A DNA stretch of 64,000 nt from Pikeienuella sp039030855 (GTDB lineage Bacteria; Pseudomonadota; Alphaproteobacteria; Rhodobacterales; Rhodobacteraceae), in the NCBI GenBank assembly GCA_039030855.1, contig JBCCDJ010000010.1, positions 62,001 to 126,000 on the forward strand, read 5' to 3'. The notes under the pieces are model-generated. The model was not told where the DNA came from, ran no database searches, and saw only the letters and a list, made by a program, of their open reading frames with translations. Below, one piece after another: positions 8,675-16,651 of the stretch (the first letter of the stretch is position 1; every line of letters starts with the position of its first letter). A program made the translations under genes and the position numbers.

Positions 8675-8697
8675 GATTCAGCAGGATGATGAAAGAC
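8675..8697 (+). promoter_or_regulatory. Conserved leader element upstream of kinase gene B
   Basis: A 23-bp stretch ending in GATGAAAGAC, matching the one at 1003-1025 at 21 positions. It starts 119 bp before the start codon at 8794. Just upstream, GTTGCC...GGCAAC (8635-8655) could pair as a small hairpin. Function not established. Confidence 0.45.
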
Positions 8698-8793
8698 CTC
8701 GCCATGCGTGACACCTAAATTCACATCACACAACAAAGTCATGAGCGAGCGTTTTCGAACCGGACGCACTGAAGTAACGGGAGACAACACTGT

Positions 8794-9516
8794 ATGTACG
8801 ATCATGATATTCGAATGCGCGGTGTCGCGCACGACATCAACGGTCTGATGGCACGCGCATCACTCGTCGCCGAACAGCTTCGTCTGTATAATGATGCCCG
8901 CGTCAAGGACCGCGCAGAGCTGATCGTTCAGGCCATCGACCGGGTGGCGGAGATTTGTCGCCTTGAACTCAGTCAGTACCTCCGCGAAAAGGACGAGGTC
9001 GTCCAGCAATCGACATGTATTGACAAGCTGTTACGCCAGATCACCAATCTCGTCAGCGTCGAGTGTCTGCTGGGCGAAAACCAGATCATGTTTCACAACA
9101 GTATTGATGAGGATCTGCGGTTCTACTGCCACTCACCATCATTGTTCAGGATCCTGTTCAACCTCACCCTGAATGCCGCCAATGCAATCAACAAGTCCGG
9201 CGGCTCGTGGATTGAAATTGCGGCATCTCAGCACTGTGGACGCGTCTATTTCGACATCTCGGACGATGGGCCGGGCTTGCCTGATCATGTGCTGGCTTAC
9301 CTCTACCCGCGGATGAACGACGCCATGGCACCGCAAGGGCCGATCGGTTCGGGGCTCCTCACCTCTGTCACGTTGGCGCGTGAATTGCGGGGAAGCCTCA
9401 ACCTCGTCAAGAGCACATCCTCCGGTACATCTTTCTGCCTCACCCTGCCTGAGAAACCACCGAAAGACGTGCAAGCAAGGGAGGCAAATCTTGTAAATAT
9501 GAGAGCGGTGAACTGA
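8794..9516 (+). CDS. Stand-alone histidine-kinase-like protein B
   Basis: A 240-residue paralogue of the kinase at 1135. It has the AHD motif with His13 at the same residue, the N box LFNLTLNAANAI near 121-132, the G1 box ISDDGPGLP near 155-163, a G2-like GSGLLTSV and a final GTSFCLTLP. It has no sensory, transmembrane or receiver domain. GGGAG lies 12 bp before the ATG. The two paralogues flank the AraC/PAS/NDH-2 block, which suggests one functional unit. Whether they phosphorylate anything is not shown; no response regulator lies in the window. Confidence 0.78.
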   Translation: MYDHDIRMRGVAHDINGLMARASLVAEQLRLYNDARVKDRAELIVQAIDRVAEICRLELSQYLREKDEVVQQSTCIDKLLRQITNLVSVECLLGENQIMFHNSIDEDLRFYCHSPSLFRILFNLTLNAANAINKSGGSWIEIAASQHCGRVYFDISDDGPGLPDHVLAYLYPRMNDAMAPQGPIGSGLLTSVTLARELRGSLNLVKSTSSGTSFCLTLPEKPPKDVQAREANLVNMRAVN

Positions 9517-9556
9517 AGATCGGCGCACAGCGCCCAAACTACGACCCGTGGCGATC

Positions 9557-9579
9557 GAAGCACTTCTTCACAGTGCTTC
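9557..9579. other. Inverted repeat after kinase gene B
   Basis: GAAGCACT and AGTGCTTC form a perfect 8-bp stem with a 7-base loop, 40 bp after the kinase stop. No T-run follows. It may stabilise the 3' end of the transcript. Confidence 0.4.
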
Positions 9580-9608
9580 TCACCCTCTCCACACCCTGCC
9601 ACGGGCCG

Positions 9609-9642
9609 AAGAGGCGGGCGGCGCCCCACACGCCCGCCTCTT
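9609..9642 (+). terminator. Terminator-like hairpin between kinase B and the Dps-like gene
   Basis: AAGAGGCGGGCG and CGCCCGCCTCTT form a perfect 12-bp GC-rich stem with a 10-base loop. The trailing T-run is short, so termination may be partial. It sits 92 bp after the kinase gene. Confidence 0.6.
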
Positions 9643-9669
9643 GCAACCCCGACCCCTGCAAGCGGAGAC

Positions 9670-9747
9670 ATGAACATGATCAGCAATGAGAGCATCGCAG
9701 ATGAACGAAAACGGTCGCGACGCGACGCGGCAGCGGCGGTTCCATGA
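9670..9747 (+). CDS. Possible 25-residue upstream ORF coupled to the Dps-like gene
   Basis: ATG at 9670 follows AGCGGAG and reads 25 codons to a TGA at 9745-9747, which overlaps the next ATG as ATGA. The peptide is rich in Arg and Ala near its end. The Dps-like gene has no good ribosome site of its own, so translational coupling through this short frame is plausible. It could equally be the true N terminus of the Dps-like protein separated by a frameshift. Confidence 0.3.
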   Translation: MNMISNESIADERKRSRRDAAAAVP

Positions 9748-10214
9748 GTTCGGGCAGTACTAACCTCGGACCGCCGCAGGATGTGGGCGCGCTGATTGAG
9801 GGGCTCAACCATGTACTTGGCAACACATGCCGGATTGCGCGAACGACGCGCAGTTTTGCATGGAACATAACCGGCGCTGGTGGCTGCATGGCCATAAGGT
9901 GCTTTAACAATCAGTCGGACGAACTGAGCGGCTCGATCGAGCCACTGGCTCTCCATATTCTCGGTCTGGGTGGCCCTGCGCTTCTCGATTACACGGATGG
10001 CGTGGTTGAGGTGAACCCACCGACCGTCGCCGCCATCCCGTCCAAGGCTTCGATGATTGACCGGTTGCGCGAGGCCCATCGACGCGCAGAAGCATCCGCC
10101 CGTGCGGCGCTCGACGTGGCGCTGGATGATCAGGAATGGCCAACTGTCGTTCATCTTTCCGGTCGCATCGATGCGCACCGCGCCCATGCGCGAGAGCTGG
10201 CCACTCTCTTCTAA
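9744..10214 (+). CDS. Dps-like ferritin-fold protein with altered metal site
   Basis: A 156-residue protein with the Dps layout: LNHVLGNTCRIARTTRSFAWNITG at residues 21-44, an FNNQSDELSGSIEPLALHILGLGG helix at 54-77, and a last helix containing LSGRIDAHRAHARELATLF. In true Dps proteins the iron site uses the His before WN, a His on the next helix and the Asp/Glu pair of D-E-I-A-E-R-I. Here these are Ala39, Ala/Ile near 50, and Glu66 with Leu/His at the last site. It may bind DNA or act structurally rather than oxidise iron. Similarity is moderate and judged by eye. Confidence 0.6.
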   Translation: MSSGSTNLGPPQDVGALIEGLNHVLGNTCRIARTTRSFAWNITGAGGCMAIRCFNNQSDELSGSIEPLALHILGLGGPALLDYTDGVVEVNPPTVAAIPSKASMIDRLREAHRRAEASARAALDVALDDQEWPTVVHLSGRIDAHRAHARELATLF

Positions 10215-10244
10215 GTCTCCCGCCGATCTGCGGGTCTATCAAAG

Positions 10245-10283
10245 CGGTTTCGGGCTCATGCGCGTTGCGCCAGCCCGAAACCG
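10245..10283. terminator. Hairpin between convergent genes
   Basis: CGGTTTCGGGCT and AGCCCGAAACCG form a perfect 12-bp stem with a 15-base loop. It lies between the ends of the Dps-like gene (10214) and the DUF992 gene (10325). No T-run follows on either strand, but position and symmetry fit a shared terminator. Confidence 0.5.
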
Positions 10284-10324
10284 TGGTCAGAAGACCCCAT
10301 GACTCTGGATTTTCGCGCCGATGC

Positions 10325-10795
10325 CTATTGGCTCAGCGTGAACTGCTCGATCCCGGCGGCGACACCAATACCTTCTTGACCCGAAATCGCGGCGGGCTGC
10401 AGAGAGATTGAGTCTTCGAAACCGCCAACAAGGACCCGCGCCCCGATCCCGGCCCCGGCCGCAGCGTCGGCGGATGCGCCGAAATAGTCACCTGCCAGTG
10501 CGCCTTCGACCGGGGCGGAAGGGGCAAAGACATACCAGACCATCGTCTCAACCTTGCTGGAGGACAGATCGACACCGATCTTCGCTACAGATCCGCGATA
10601 GGTCTCGTTTCCACCTTCAACCGGGTCGAAAACGCAGGAAAAGGATGCTTCGGAGAAGATGATCAGGTTGGTGCGATCAGTTTGCCGGCAGGTGAGCTGG
10701 CCAATCTCGATGGACGCTGCTGTGGCAGCAACTGGCGACAGCATCGCCGCGGCAATCGTAGCGGTTAGGGCAAGTCGATGTTTCGATAGGGTCAT
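10325..10795 (-). CDS. DUF992-family secreted protein
   Basis: A 156-residue protein. The first 24 residues form a signal peptide (Lys/Arg start, LALTATIAAAMLSPVAATA, cleavage near ATA-AS). The mature part shows the DUF992 pattern: IGQLTCRQTD, then FSCVFDP, then ETYRGSVAKIGVDLS and a Gly/Ala-rich segment that ends as a beta-rich domain. It is probably periplasmic; no activity is known for the family. An upstream in-frame extension to 10900 lacks family similarity, so I start at the ATG just before the signal peptide. Confidence 0.8.
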   Translation of the reverse strand: MTLSKHRLALTATIAAAMLSPVAATAASIEIGQLTCRQTDRTNLIIFSEASFSCVFDPVEGGNETYRGSVAKIGVDLSSSKVETMVWYVFAPSAPVEGALAGDYFGASADAAAGAGIGARVLVGGFEDSISLQPAAISGQEGIGVAAGIEQFTLSQ

Positions 10796-10838
10796 TAGAG
10801 CGGCCTTTCGTTGCTCAGGTGAGGAGGTTTGGGCAGTT

Positions 10839-12305
10839 TCATCCCGCAGATACGCGTGCGCGCGGTTGGTCGCGCAGCCAGTGCAGCAGGTTGTCGGCAA
10901 AGACCGGGCTTGCTGTTATCTCGACATGCTCGCCGGGGAGGAGAAGCGTTGTGCGATACCGGATAGGGCGCGATGGGCCGGTCCCGACATGTCCCCCCTG
11001 ATTTTCGTCGCGTAGTGCACTTGCACGCAGTACGACGCCGTCGCCTTCTTCCTGCGCGCTGATCGTGGCGGTGCCGCTGTCGCGATCGACAGTCGCTGCA
11101 GCCGGTGTGTCGAGCCCGGTGCCGACAACGAGGAACAGATCCGTCAGCCGCGGCGTGCCCGGCACGTCGAGCGCCCGATGCAGCGCCTCGGCCCGCCCGA
11201 GAACGCGTGTCATGTGCCTTTGGGCGATGTCTTGCCGCGCGGCAGGGCTCTTTGCATCGGGCATGACGAGGGAGATGAATTCCTCTTCGCCCGACGCGAA
11301 CAGACCCCAGCCGCGTTGCCGCCAGGTATCTGCATCGTAGATGCTATCCACCGGGCTGCCATTGCCCGACATGGTCACACGCTGATGGCGATCACGCGGC
11401 ATCAACTGGTAAAGCGACGGCAGTGTGGCGAGCAGAGCCGGGCGGTAAAACGGCTGTAGCGGCCCGAAAGAGCGTCCGGTCAGCAAGTTGTCGAAGGCGG
11501 AAATCGACCCGAGATTGGGTGGCGCAACGAATACCACGCAGGCGGCCCGCCTTGCCCCCGCCCAGGTCAGTTCCGGCAGGGAACCATCTGCGGGCAAATC
11601 CTGCCTGCCATACATTAGCCAATAGCGCAGAACCAGTCCGCCCATCGAATGTGCAACGAAATCGAAGCGCAGTTCGTCAGCCGGAACAGAGCGGCCGAAG
11701 CGTTCGCGGCGCACGCGTTCGATCTGCACGGCCTTGCGCTCGATGAAATCATCCAGCTCTCGCGCGCTCTCAACGATGTCGCGGCGCCAGTCATAGGGAA
11801 ATTCCAGCGATCCGGGGTTCTCGCCTTGCCTTGCCCGCTCTTCCTCTAGCGTGCGGCTGAATTCATAGCCGCCGGAATTCAGCGCCGTGACGAGGTTGCT
11901 ATAGATCTCTTGCTGCACTTGGGCGAAGAGGACCTGCGCACGGGCCCGCCGCAAGACGCCCGCCGGCCTGATCTCATCGCGCAAACTGGAGAGAGGTTCG
12001 GTTCCGTCACCAACGGGTAGCGCCAGCAATCCGGCACCCCGGTCATTACCCGTATCAATCGAAATACGGTTAGGCCCACCCCAGACGAATTCCCCGTCCT
12101 TGCCAACCCGGAGACGCGATCCGAGCAGACCCGGGATCGTAACAAGCGGTCGGCGAAGCGCGGGATCGATCTCGTTTGTATAGCGGTAGAGCTGCCCGAT
12201 ATCGGGATCGCGAGGTACCACACCGCAGCTGCTCGTGGCGCAGAGCGCCGCGGCCCCGACGACAAGACTACGGCGGGTTGGCGTGTCAGAGCCCACGACT
12301 GCCAC
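10839..12305 (-). CDS. LCAT-like alpha/beta hydrolase, exported (copy 1)
   Basis: About 488 residues of the lecithin:cholesterol acyltransferase superfamily. The oxyanion-region motif RPLVTIPGLLGSRL lies near the N terminus, the nucleophile elbow is AHSMGG, the Asp is in EEGDGVVLRAS, and the His is in LLPGEHVEI, giving a Ser-Asp-His triad. The start is uncertain: GTG at 12305 (or 12296) gives an export signal with a twin-arginine-like TRRSLVVGAAAL followed by a Cys. An open frame continues to 12497 without similarity. It is a paralogue of the lipoprotein at 46939-48450. Likely a lipid or ester acyltransferase/hydrolase at the cell envelope; substrate unknown. Confidence 0.75.
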   Translation of the reverse strand: MAVVGSDTPTRRSLVVGAAALCATSSCGVVPRDPDIGQLYRYTNEIDPALRRPLVTIPGLLGSRLRVGKDGEFVWGGPNRISIDTGNDRGAGLLALPVGDGTEPLSSLRDEIRPAGVLRRARAQVLFAQVQQEIYSNLVTALNSGGYEFSRTLEEERARQGENPGSLEFPYDWRRDIVESARELDDFIERKAVQIERVRRERFGRSVPADELRFDFVAHSMGGLVLRYWLMYGRQDLPADGSLPELTWAGARRAACVVFVAPPNLGSISAFDNLLTGRSFGPLQPFYRPALLATLPSLYQLMPRDRHQRVTMSGNGSPVDSIYDADTWRQRGWGLFASGEEEFISLVMPDAKSPAARQDIAQRHMTRVLGRAEALHRALDVPGTPRLTDLFLVVGTGLDTPAAATVDRDSGTATISAQEEGDGVVLRASALRDENQGGHVGTGPSRPIRYRTTLLLPGEHVEITASPVFADNLLHWLRDQPRARVSAG

Positions 12306-13089
12306 CCTGCATCTGACGTCCGGTTGGAAACGGGTCCGGATCCATCGGCTCGTACCTCCCATTTGCAGCGCGGCGGTCTTGGGTCGGCACGCCACGAATT
12401 GCCGGAACAGATAATCACTGCCGGGATGGAAGGGTATTCCATAATCTTGCGGAATTGCGGCGTGCGCGGTTGCTGCCCGTCGCGTAAGGCGGATCAAACG
12501 ACCCCACGCGCATCGCGAGTGAACGCCAAGCCCGTGCCGAGGCTGGAAGTTGTGACGCCTCTGGGGATCTCCGTGCCCTCCGCTTCGTTTGCTGGCAAAT
12601 ATGTGGTGGGAGGCGTTCAGCTCGGGCCGATGATCGGCGTGGACGGTGACGGTGGCGGGAACCTACCATTTGCAACTTAGTCGAGCGAACCAGCCATCGG
12701 TACAGATCATCTCGGCCCAGAGGTGGTCTGCGCATCAATGGGATGTACCGGGCGGGTGCATGGTCACATGGTCAGCCCGCGACACCGCCTTCGCCGCAAC
12801 AGCGCGGCCGAGACCGAGGCCCAGGAGTGCCAATCGGCGTCCATATGCGCCGCTGTTTGCCACCCGCCCGGACCACATGCTGATCTCTGAACTGTCTTGC
12901 CTTGGCACCTGTGGCATCGACGCGGTGAGAAACTGTACCCAAGATCCTGGACGTCCCATTCAACCCGCCGGAAGGGACAGAATTGGGCTGCCCGCCTTTC
13001 AGTTAAGCCGTGATCCGGTGTGCAATTGATCGGAGGCTGCGATCCAGAGACGACGAGGCACCAGTTTTTAAGCGTCTGACCCGCACCGC
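12306..13089. other. 784-bp stretch without a supported gene
   Basis: Open frames here are short, overlap each other on both strands and resemble no family I know. The minus frame 12735-12959 contains LALLGLGLGRAVAAKAVSRADHV-type residues that might be a remnant of a nucleotide-binding protein, but this is too weak to call. Codon pattern and GC content do not single out one frame. It may be decayed DNA. Confidence 0.4.
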
Positions 13090-14010
13090 TCAACGCGTCC
13101 GGGTGATCGGGTCCAAGCTGCTCCGAAACCGCTCCAAACCACTCAAGACCACGTCACGGGCATAAGCGACGCGCGGATGGCGAAGCGACGACTTGGCCCA
13201 GACGAGGTAGAGTTTGTTGCCGGGAGCCGGGCTCGGCCCGTCGATTGGCACGAGACGTCCTGCCCTGATCGCATCAGCGCAAAGGTAATCGGGGATCACG
13301 GACCATCCTACCTCCGTCTCGACCATCGCGCGCAAGAGCCTCAGATCGGCGGCTGTGACGGAGGGCTGACGGGTATCAAGATCAATCTGATTGGTCGCGC
13401 ACCATTGCCGTAGGAGCGGACGATCCATGTCATAGGCGACATGCGGCTCACGCTTCAGCGCCGCCGCCAGGTCCGGTTGCGATGTGATCCGGACGGCCAT
13501 CGCGGGGGATGCAACGGCCATCAACAGCTCCGTGCCGATGCTGGTGGAAGCCAGCCCGGCATCGGACGGCTCGGACGCCGTGAAGGCAAGATCCACCTCA
13601 CCCTTCAAAAGCGCATCGTAAAGCGAGACTTTTCCGCCCAGATGAATGCGCGCATCGAGACCGGCCTCCACCAGGTCGCGCATCAGCGGTGCGATCCGTT
13701 CCGCCATCAGCTCCGGCGGTCCAGCGATATGCACGACGCCCGACAGGTCCGACGATCGCGCACGCATCGTTGCCAATGCAGCCTCGGCCCGGTCAAGCCC
13801 GTCTCCGATCTGTGCGGCGAGATCCCTCGCAAAGGCCGTGGCCACAACCCCGCGCGGCTGGCGTTCGAACAGCTTTCTGCCCAGTTGCGCTTCCAGTGAT
13901 GCGATGTGTTGGGAGACTGCCGGTTGGGTCAGGCCGAGGTTATGCGCAGCTTCGCTCAGCGATTGGCAGCGGAAGGCTTCCACAAAGGATCGAAGATTGC
14001 GCAGCGACAT
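13090..14010 (-). CDS. LysR-family transcriptional regulator
   Basis: A 306-residue LysR protein. The winged HTH is at residues 2-60 (LRNLRSFVEAFRCQSLSEAA, then LTQPAVSQHIASLEAQLGRKLFER), followed by a linker helix and the effector-binding domain to the end. Starts at 14010 or 14022 are both possible and neither has a clear ribosome site; I chose the one nearer the HTH. It is divergent from the DJ-1/PfpI gene at 14113, with an AT-rich spacer of about 100 bp. By the usual LysR arrangement it probably controls that gene and the dehydrogenase after it. Confidence 0.9.
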   Translation of the reverse strand: MSLRNLRSFVEAFRCQSLSEAAHNLGLTQPAVSQHIASLEAQLGRKLFERQPRGVVATAFARDLAAQIGDGLDRAEAALATMRARSSDLSGVVHIAGPPELMAERIAPLMRDLVEAGLDARIHLGGKVSLYDALLKGEVDLAFTASEPSDAGLASTSIGTELLMAVASPAMAVRITSQPDLAAALKREPHVAYDMDRPLLRQWCATNQIDLDTRQPSVTAADLRLLRAMVETEVGWSVIPDYLCADAIRAGRLVPIDGPSPAPGNKLYLVWAKSSLRHPRVAYARDVVLSGLERFRSSLDPITRTR

Positions 14011-14112
14011 CGTGACGTGCATAAATTTATTTATCGGTATTGGCAAATTGCATTTATTCTCATGATGCCAGCCATCCGCTATCCGACACTCTGAACTTCG
14101 ACGGAGACTCGG

Positions 14113-14814
14113 ATGACACAGGCACACATTCTCATCATCGCGACCTCAGCCTTGCGGATGACCAATGGCGAGCCGACCGGCGCGTGGCTCGAAGGCCTGA
14201 CAACACCCTTCTACCGCTTCCAGGACAGCGGAGCCGCCGTGACTGTCTCATCTATCGCAGGTGGTGCCATTCCGATCGATGCGCGCAGTGTCTCGGCCAA
14301 GGGAGAAAACGATGCCTTGGTCGAACGGTACCTGACGGATGATGCAGCCCAATCGGCTTTCGCAAACACGCCGGCATTCACCGAACTGGATACGGCACCG
14401 TTCGATGCGGTGTTTCTGCCGGGCGGACACGGCACGATGTCCGATCATCCGGACAACCCTGCGCTGGCGCATCTGATCGAGAAGTTCGACAGATCGGGCC
14501 AGATCATTTCAGCCGTGTGCCACGGTCCGGCCGCTTTGGTGTCTGCTTTGGCAAGTGATGGCCACCCGCTGGTGAGGGGCCGGAAAATCGCGGCCTTCAC
14601 CGATAGTGAGGAGCATGCGGTTGGCCTTCAGGACGCGGTGCCCTTTCTGCTCGCGACAAAGCTGCGCGCGCTCGGTGCGCTGCATCACTCCGGGCCCGAC
14701 TTTCAGCCTTTCGCCATTCGCGACGGCAATCTGGTGACCGGCCAGAACCCCGCCTCGGCCAGCCGAACAACGGCGCTGGTCATCGATGCCGTTCAGGCGC
14801 GCGCAACTGCCTGA
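14113..14814 (+). CDS. DJ-1/PfpI-family protein (class I glutamine amidotransferase-like)
   Basis: A 233-residue protein of the Hsp31/DJ-1 type. Motifs are FDAVFLPGGHGTMSD near residue 100 and the nucleophile elbow SAVCHGP near residue 137 with Cys. Members act as glyoxalases, deglycases or chaperone-like stress proteins. The length and the GGHG motif fit the longer, Hsp31-like branch. It leads a two-gene unit with the SDR at 14838 (23-bp gap) and is divergent from the LysR gene. Confidence 0.88.
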   Translation: MTQAHILIIATSALRMTNGEPTGAWLEGLTTPFYRFQDSGAAVTVSSIAGGAIPIDARSVSAKGENDALVERYLTDDAAQSAFANTPAFTELDTAPFDAVFLPGGHGTMSDHPDNPALAHLIEKFDRSGQIISAVCHGPAALVSALASDGHPLVRGRKIAAFTDSEEHAVGLQDAVPFLLATKLRALGALHHSGPDFQPFAIRDGNLVTGQNPASASRTTALVIDAVQARATA

Positions 14815-14837
14815 TCAACGCCAAGAAGGACAAGACC

Positions 14838-15539
14838 ATGTCAAAAGTCATCTTCATCACTGGTGCCTCCTCCGGTATCGGCGAAATCTGCGCCCGATAT
14901 GCGGTCCGGGCTGGGCACAGGGTCGCGCTGGCCGCCAGATCACTCGACAAACTGGAAAGGCTGGTTGCTGAGTTAGGGTCGGACAATGCGATTGCCCTGC
15001 GCTGCGATGTCACCAACGCCGCCCAGCAGGAACTGGCGATCGCCGCCACGATCGCCCATTTCGGACAACTCGATGTTGTCTTCGCCAATGCGGGGATCGG
15101 GGCATCGGCGCGCGGGACCGAGGCGGGAGACCCCGAAAGCTTTCGTCAGATGATCGACATCAACTGTCTTGGCGTGACCTATACGGCGAAGTATGCGCTG
15201 CCGCATCTGAAGGCATCGAACGGTCATCTGGTGCTGGTCGGCTCGCTGGCGGCGCAGGGCACTGTATGGGGCTCCGTCTACTCGGCAACAAAGTGGTTCA
15301 TCCGCGGTTACGCAGACAATCTTGGCGCGGAACTGGGCGACGCCGGGGGCCGGGTCACCTGCCTGCATCCGGGCATGACCGACACGCCCTTCTTCGATCA
15401 GGAAAAGCCAACGGCCCTGCGCCCGGACGACATCGCGAAGGCCTTCATGTATGTGATCGAGCAGCCGGGTAGCGTGCTCATCCCGCATCTGCCCATCTAT
15501 CCCCGCCCGCAAAAGCCCTTCTCGGACCAGCATCACTGA
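14838..15539 (+). CDS. Short-chain dehydrogenase/reductase (YdfG-like)
   Basis: A 233-residue classical SDR. The NAD(P) motif TGASSGIGE is at residues 8-16, NAG at about 84-86, the catalytic Ser is in LVGSLAA, and YSATK (Tyr and Lys) sits near residues 150-154. The pattern fits the YdfG group of hydroxy-acid or aldehyde reductases. It has a good AGGA ribosome site and follows the DJ-1 gene closely. Together with that gene it could handle reactive carbonyls, but the substrate is inferred only. Confidence 0.88.
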   Translation: MSKVIFITGASSGIGEICARYAVRAGHRVALAARSLDKLERLVAELGSDNAIALRCDVTNAAQQELAIAATIAHFGQLDVVFANAGIGASARGTEAGDPESFRQMIDINCLGVTYTAKYALPHLKASNGHLVLVGSLAAQGTVWGSVYSATKWFIRGYADNLGAELGDAGGRVTCLHPGMTDTPFFDQEKPTALRPDDIAKAFMYVIEQPGSVLIPHLPIYPRPQKPFSDQHH

Positions 15540-15602
15540 CCAAGGTACGGCCAGCCCGGTCAGCATGGCGCATGGCGTGCCAGGACGTTAGGGAGCGTTT
15601 CG

Positions 15603-16544
15603 TCAGGCCGGACGCGACGCTGCGATGCGCAGTACGTCCCAATAATCGCGCCCGATTTGCATGCGCGGTCCATGCCCTTTTTGCAGCATCAGGTCGTGCA
15701 CCCTTGGCAGGGAATGGCAGGGAATGTGCATCACGAGGTGATGCTCCAGATGGTAGTTCACCCAGTAGGGCGCGAGGAGCAGGCGCATCACCGGCCCGGC
15801 ATGGGTCGTGCGCACATTGCGCAGGGGATCATCCGATTTTTCCACCGCGCCGTGTTCGGCGATATTGCGCACGCGCAGGACCAGCTGGAACCAGGTCAGC
15901 AATGGCAGTGCCCAGAAGGCAAACCACCACCACCATTCGCCAACCGCCCACATCACGGCGAAGATCACCGCGTTTGCGATCAGCGCGCGCGCCAAGACGG
16001 GCCCTGCGAAGGCTTGCGCGAGGTCCTGCGATGACGGCTCCCCCTCAACCTCTCCCGCCATCTTGAAAGCGAACATGATCTGCTGACTGCGTTGCTTGAT
16101 GCCGGTCTGGCCGGTGATATCGCGGATCAGCTTGCGCCGAAGGCTCGCCCATGTGGTGGGAAATGGGGCGGAGAGTTTGAGATCGGGATCCTTGTCCGTC
16201 TGGGTATAGCGGTGATGTTGCAGATGGTAGGTGCGGTATTCGTACATATCCGCCAATATGGGCCGACCGCAGAGCCATTCGCCGACAAATTCGTTCAGCG
16301 CGCGGGTCTTGAACATCGCGCTGTGGGCAGCCTCATGCATCAGGATCGCCAGCCCGAGTTGCCGTGAGCCGATCAGGATGACAGCGGCGATAAAGGTCAG
16401 CGGGTTCGGCCAGATCGCAAAAAGCGCGAGCGCGGCTGCAATGACGCCCCAGCAATGGACGATCAGCCAGAGGCCCCAAAGATCGGACCGCGCCGCGAGG
16501 GGTCGGATCTCCTCCGATGTGAGGAAGGCTTTGCCGGGTGTCAT
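15603..16544 (-). CDS. Membrane fatty-acid desaturase
   Basis: A 313-residue integral membrane di-iron enzyme. It has the three histidine boxes HEAAH (near 70), HLQHHRYT (near 108) and YHLEHHLVMH (near 266), with membrane segments between them. It inserts a double bond into an acyl chain or hydroxylates a related lipid; family members also include carotenoid ketolase-like and sphingolipid enzymes. It is the last gene of a minus-strand run that includes the beta-oxidation genes, but two hairpins separate it from them. Confidence 0.88.
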   Translation of the reverse strand: MTPGKAFLTSEEIRPLAARSDLWGLWLIVHCWGVIAAALALFAIWPNPLTFIAAVILIGSRQLGLAILMHEAAHSAMFKTRALNEFVGEWLCGRPILADMYEYRTYHLQHHRYTQTDKDPDLKLSAPFPTTWASLRRKLIRDITGQTGIKQRSQQIMFAFKMAGEVEGEPSSQDLAQAFAGPVLARALIANAVIFAVMWAVGEWWWWFAFWALPLLTWFQLVLRVRNIAEHGAVEKSDDPLRNVRTTHAGPVMRLLLAPYWVNYHLEHHLVMHIPCHSLPRVHDLMLQKGHGPRMQIGRDYWDVLRIAASRPA

Positions 16545-16574
16545 GCACGATCCTCCTTCTTTTGCTAAGCAACC

Positions 16575-16595
16575 ATCCCGGCCTTGCGCCGGGAT
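16575..16595. repeat. REP-like hairpin 1
   Basis: ATCCCGGC and GCCGGGAT form an 8-bp stem with a 5-base loop. A second hairpin with the same TCCCGGC/GCCGGGA core is at 16621-16641. Both lie between two minus-strand genes. They resemble intergenic palindromes or terminators. Confidence 0.5.
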
Positions 16596-16620
16596 CTCTC
16601 CTTCATCTCTGCGCGTGGCG

Positions 16621-16641
16621 GTCCCGGCGCGGGGCCGGGAC
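16621..16641. repeat. REP-like hairpin 2
   Basis: GTCCCGGC and GCCGGGAC form an 8-bp stem with a 5-base loop. It is the partner of the hairpin at 16575-16595, 25 bp away, directly after the crotonase gene end. Confidence 0.5.
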
Positions 16642-16651
16642 GGGTGCGCGT

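Noticed and set aside
12735..12959. Short minus-strand frame with a glycine-rich stretch resembling a nucleotide-binding loop
   Set aside because: Too short and too weak; no second motif supports a real or decayed gene.
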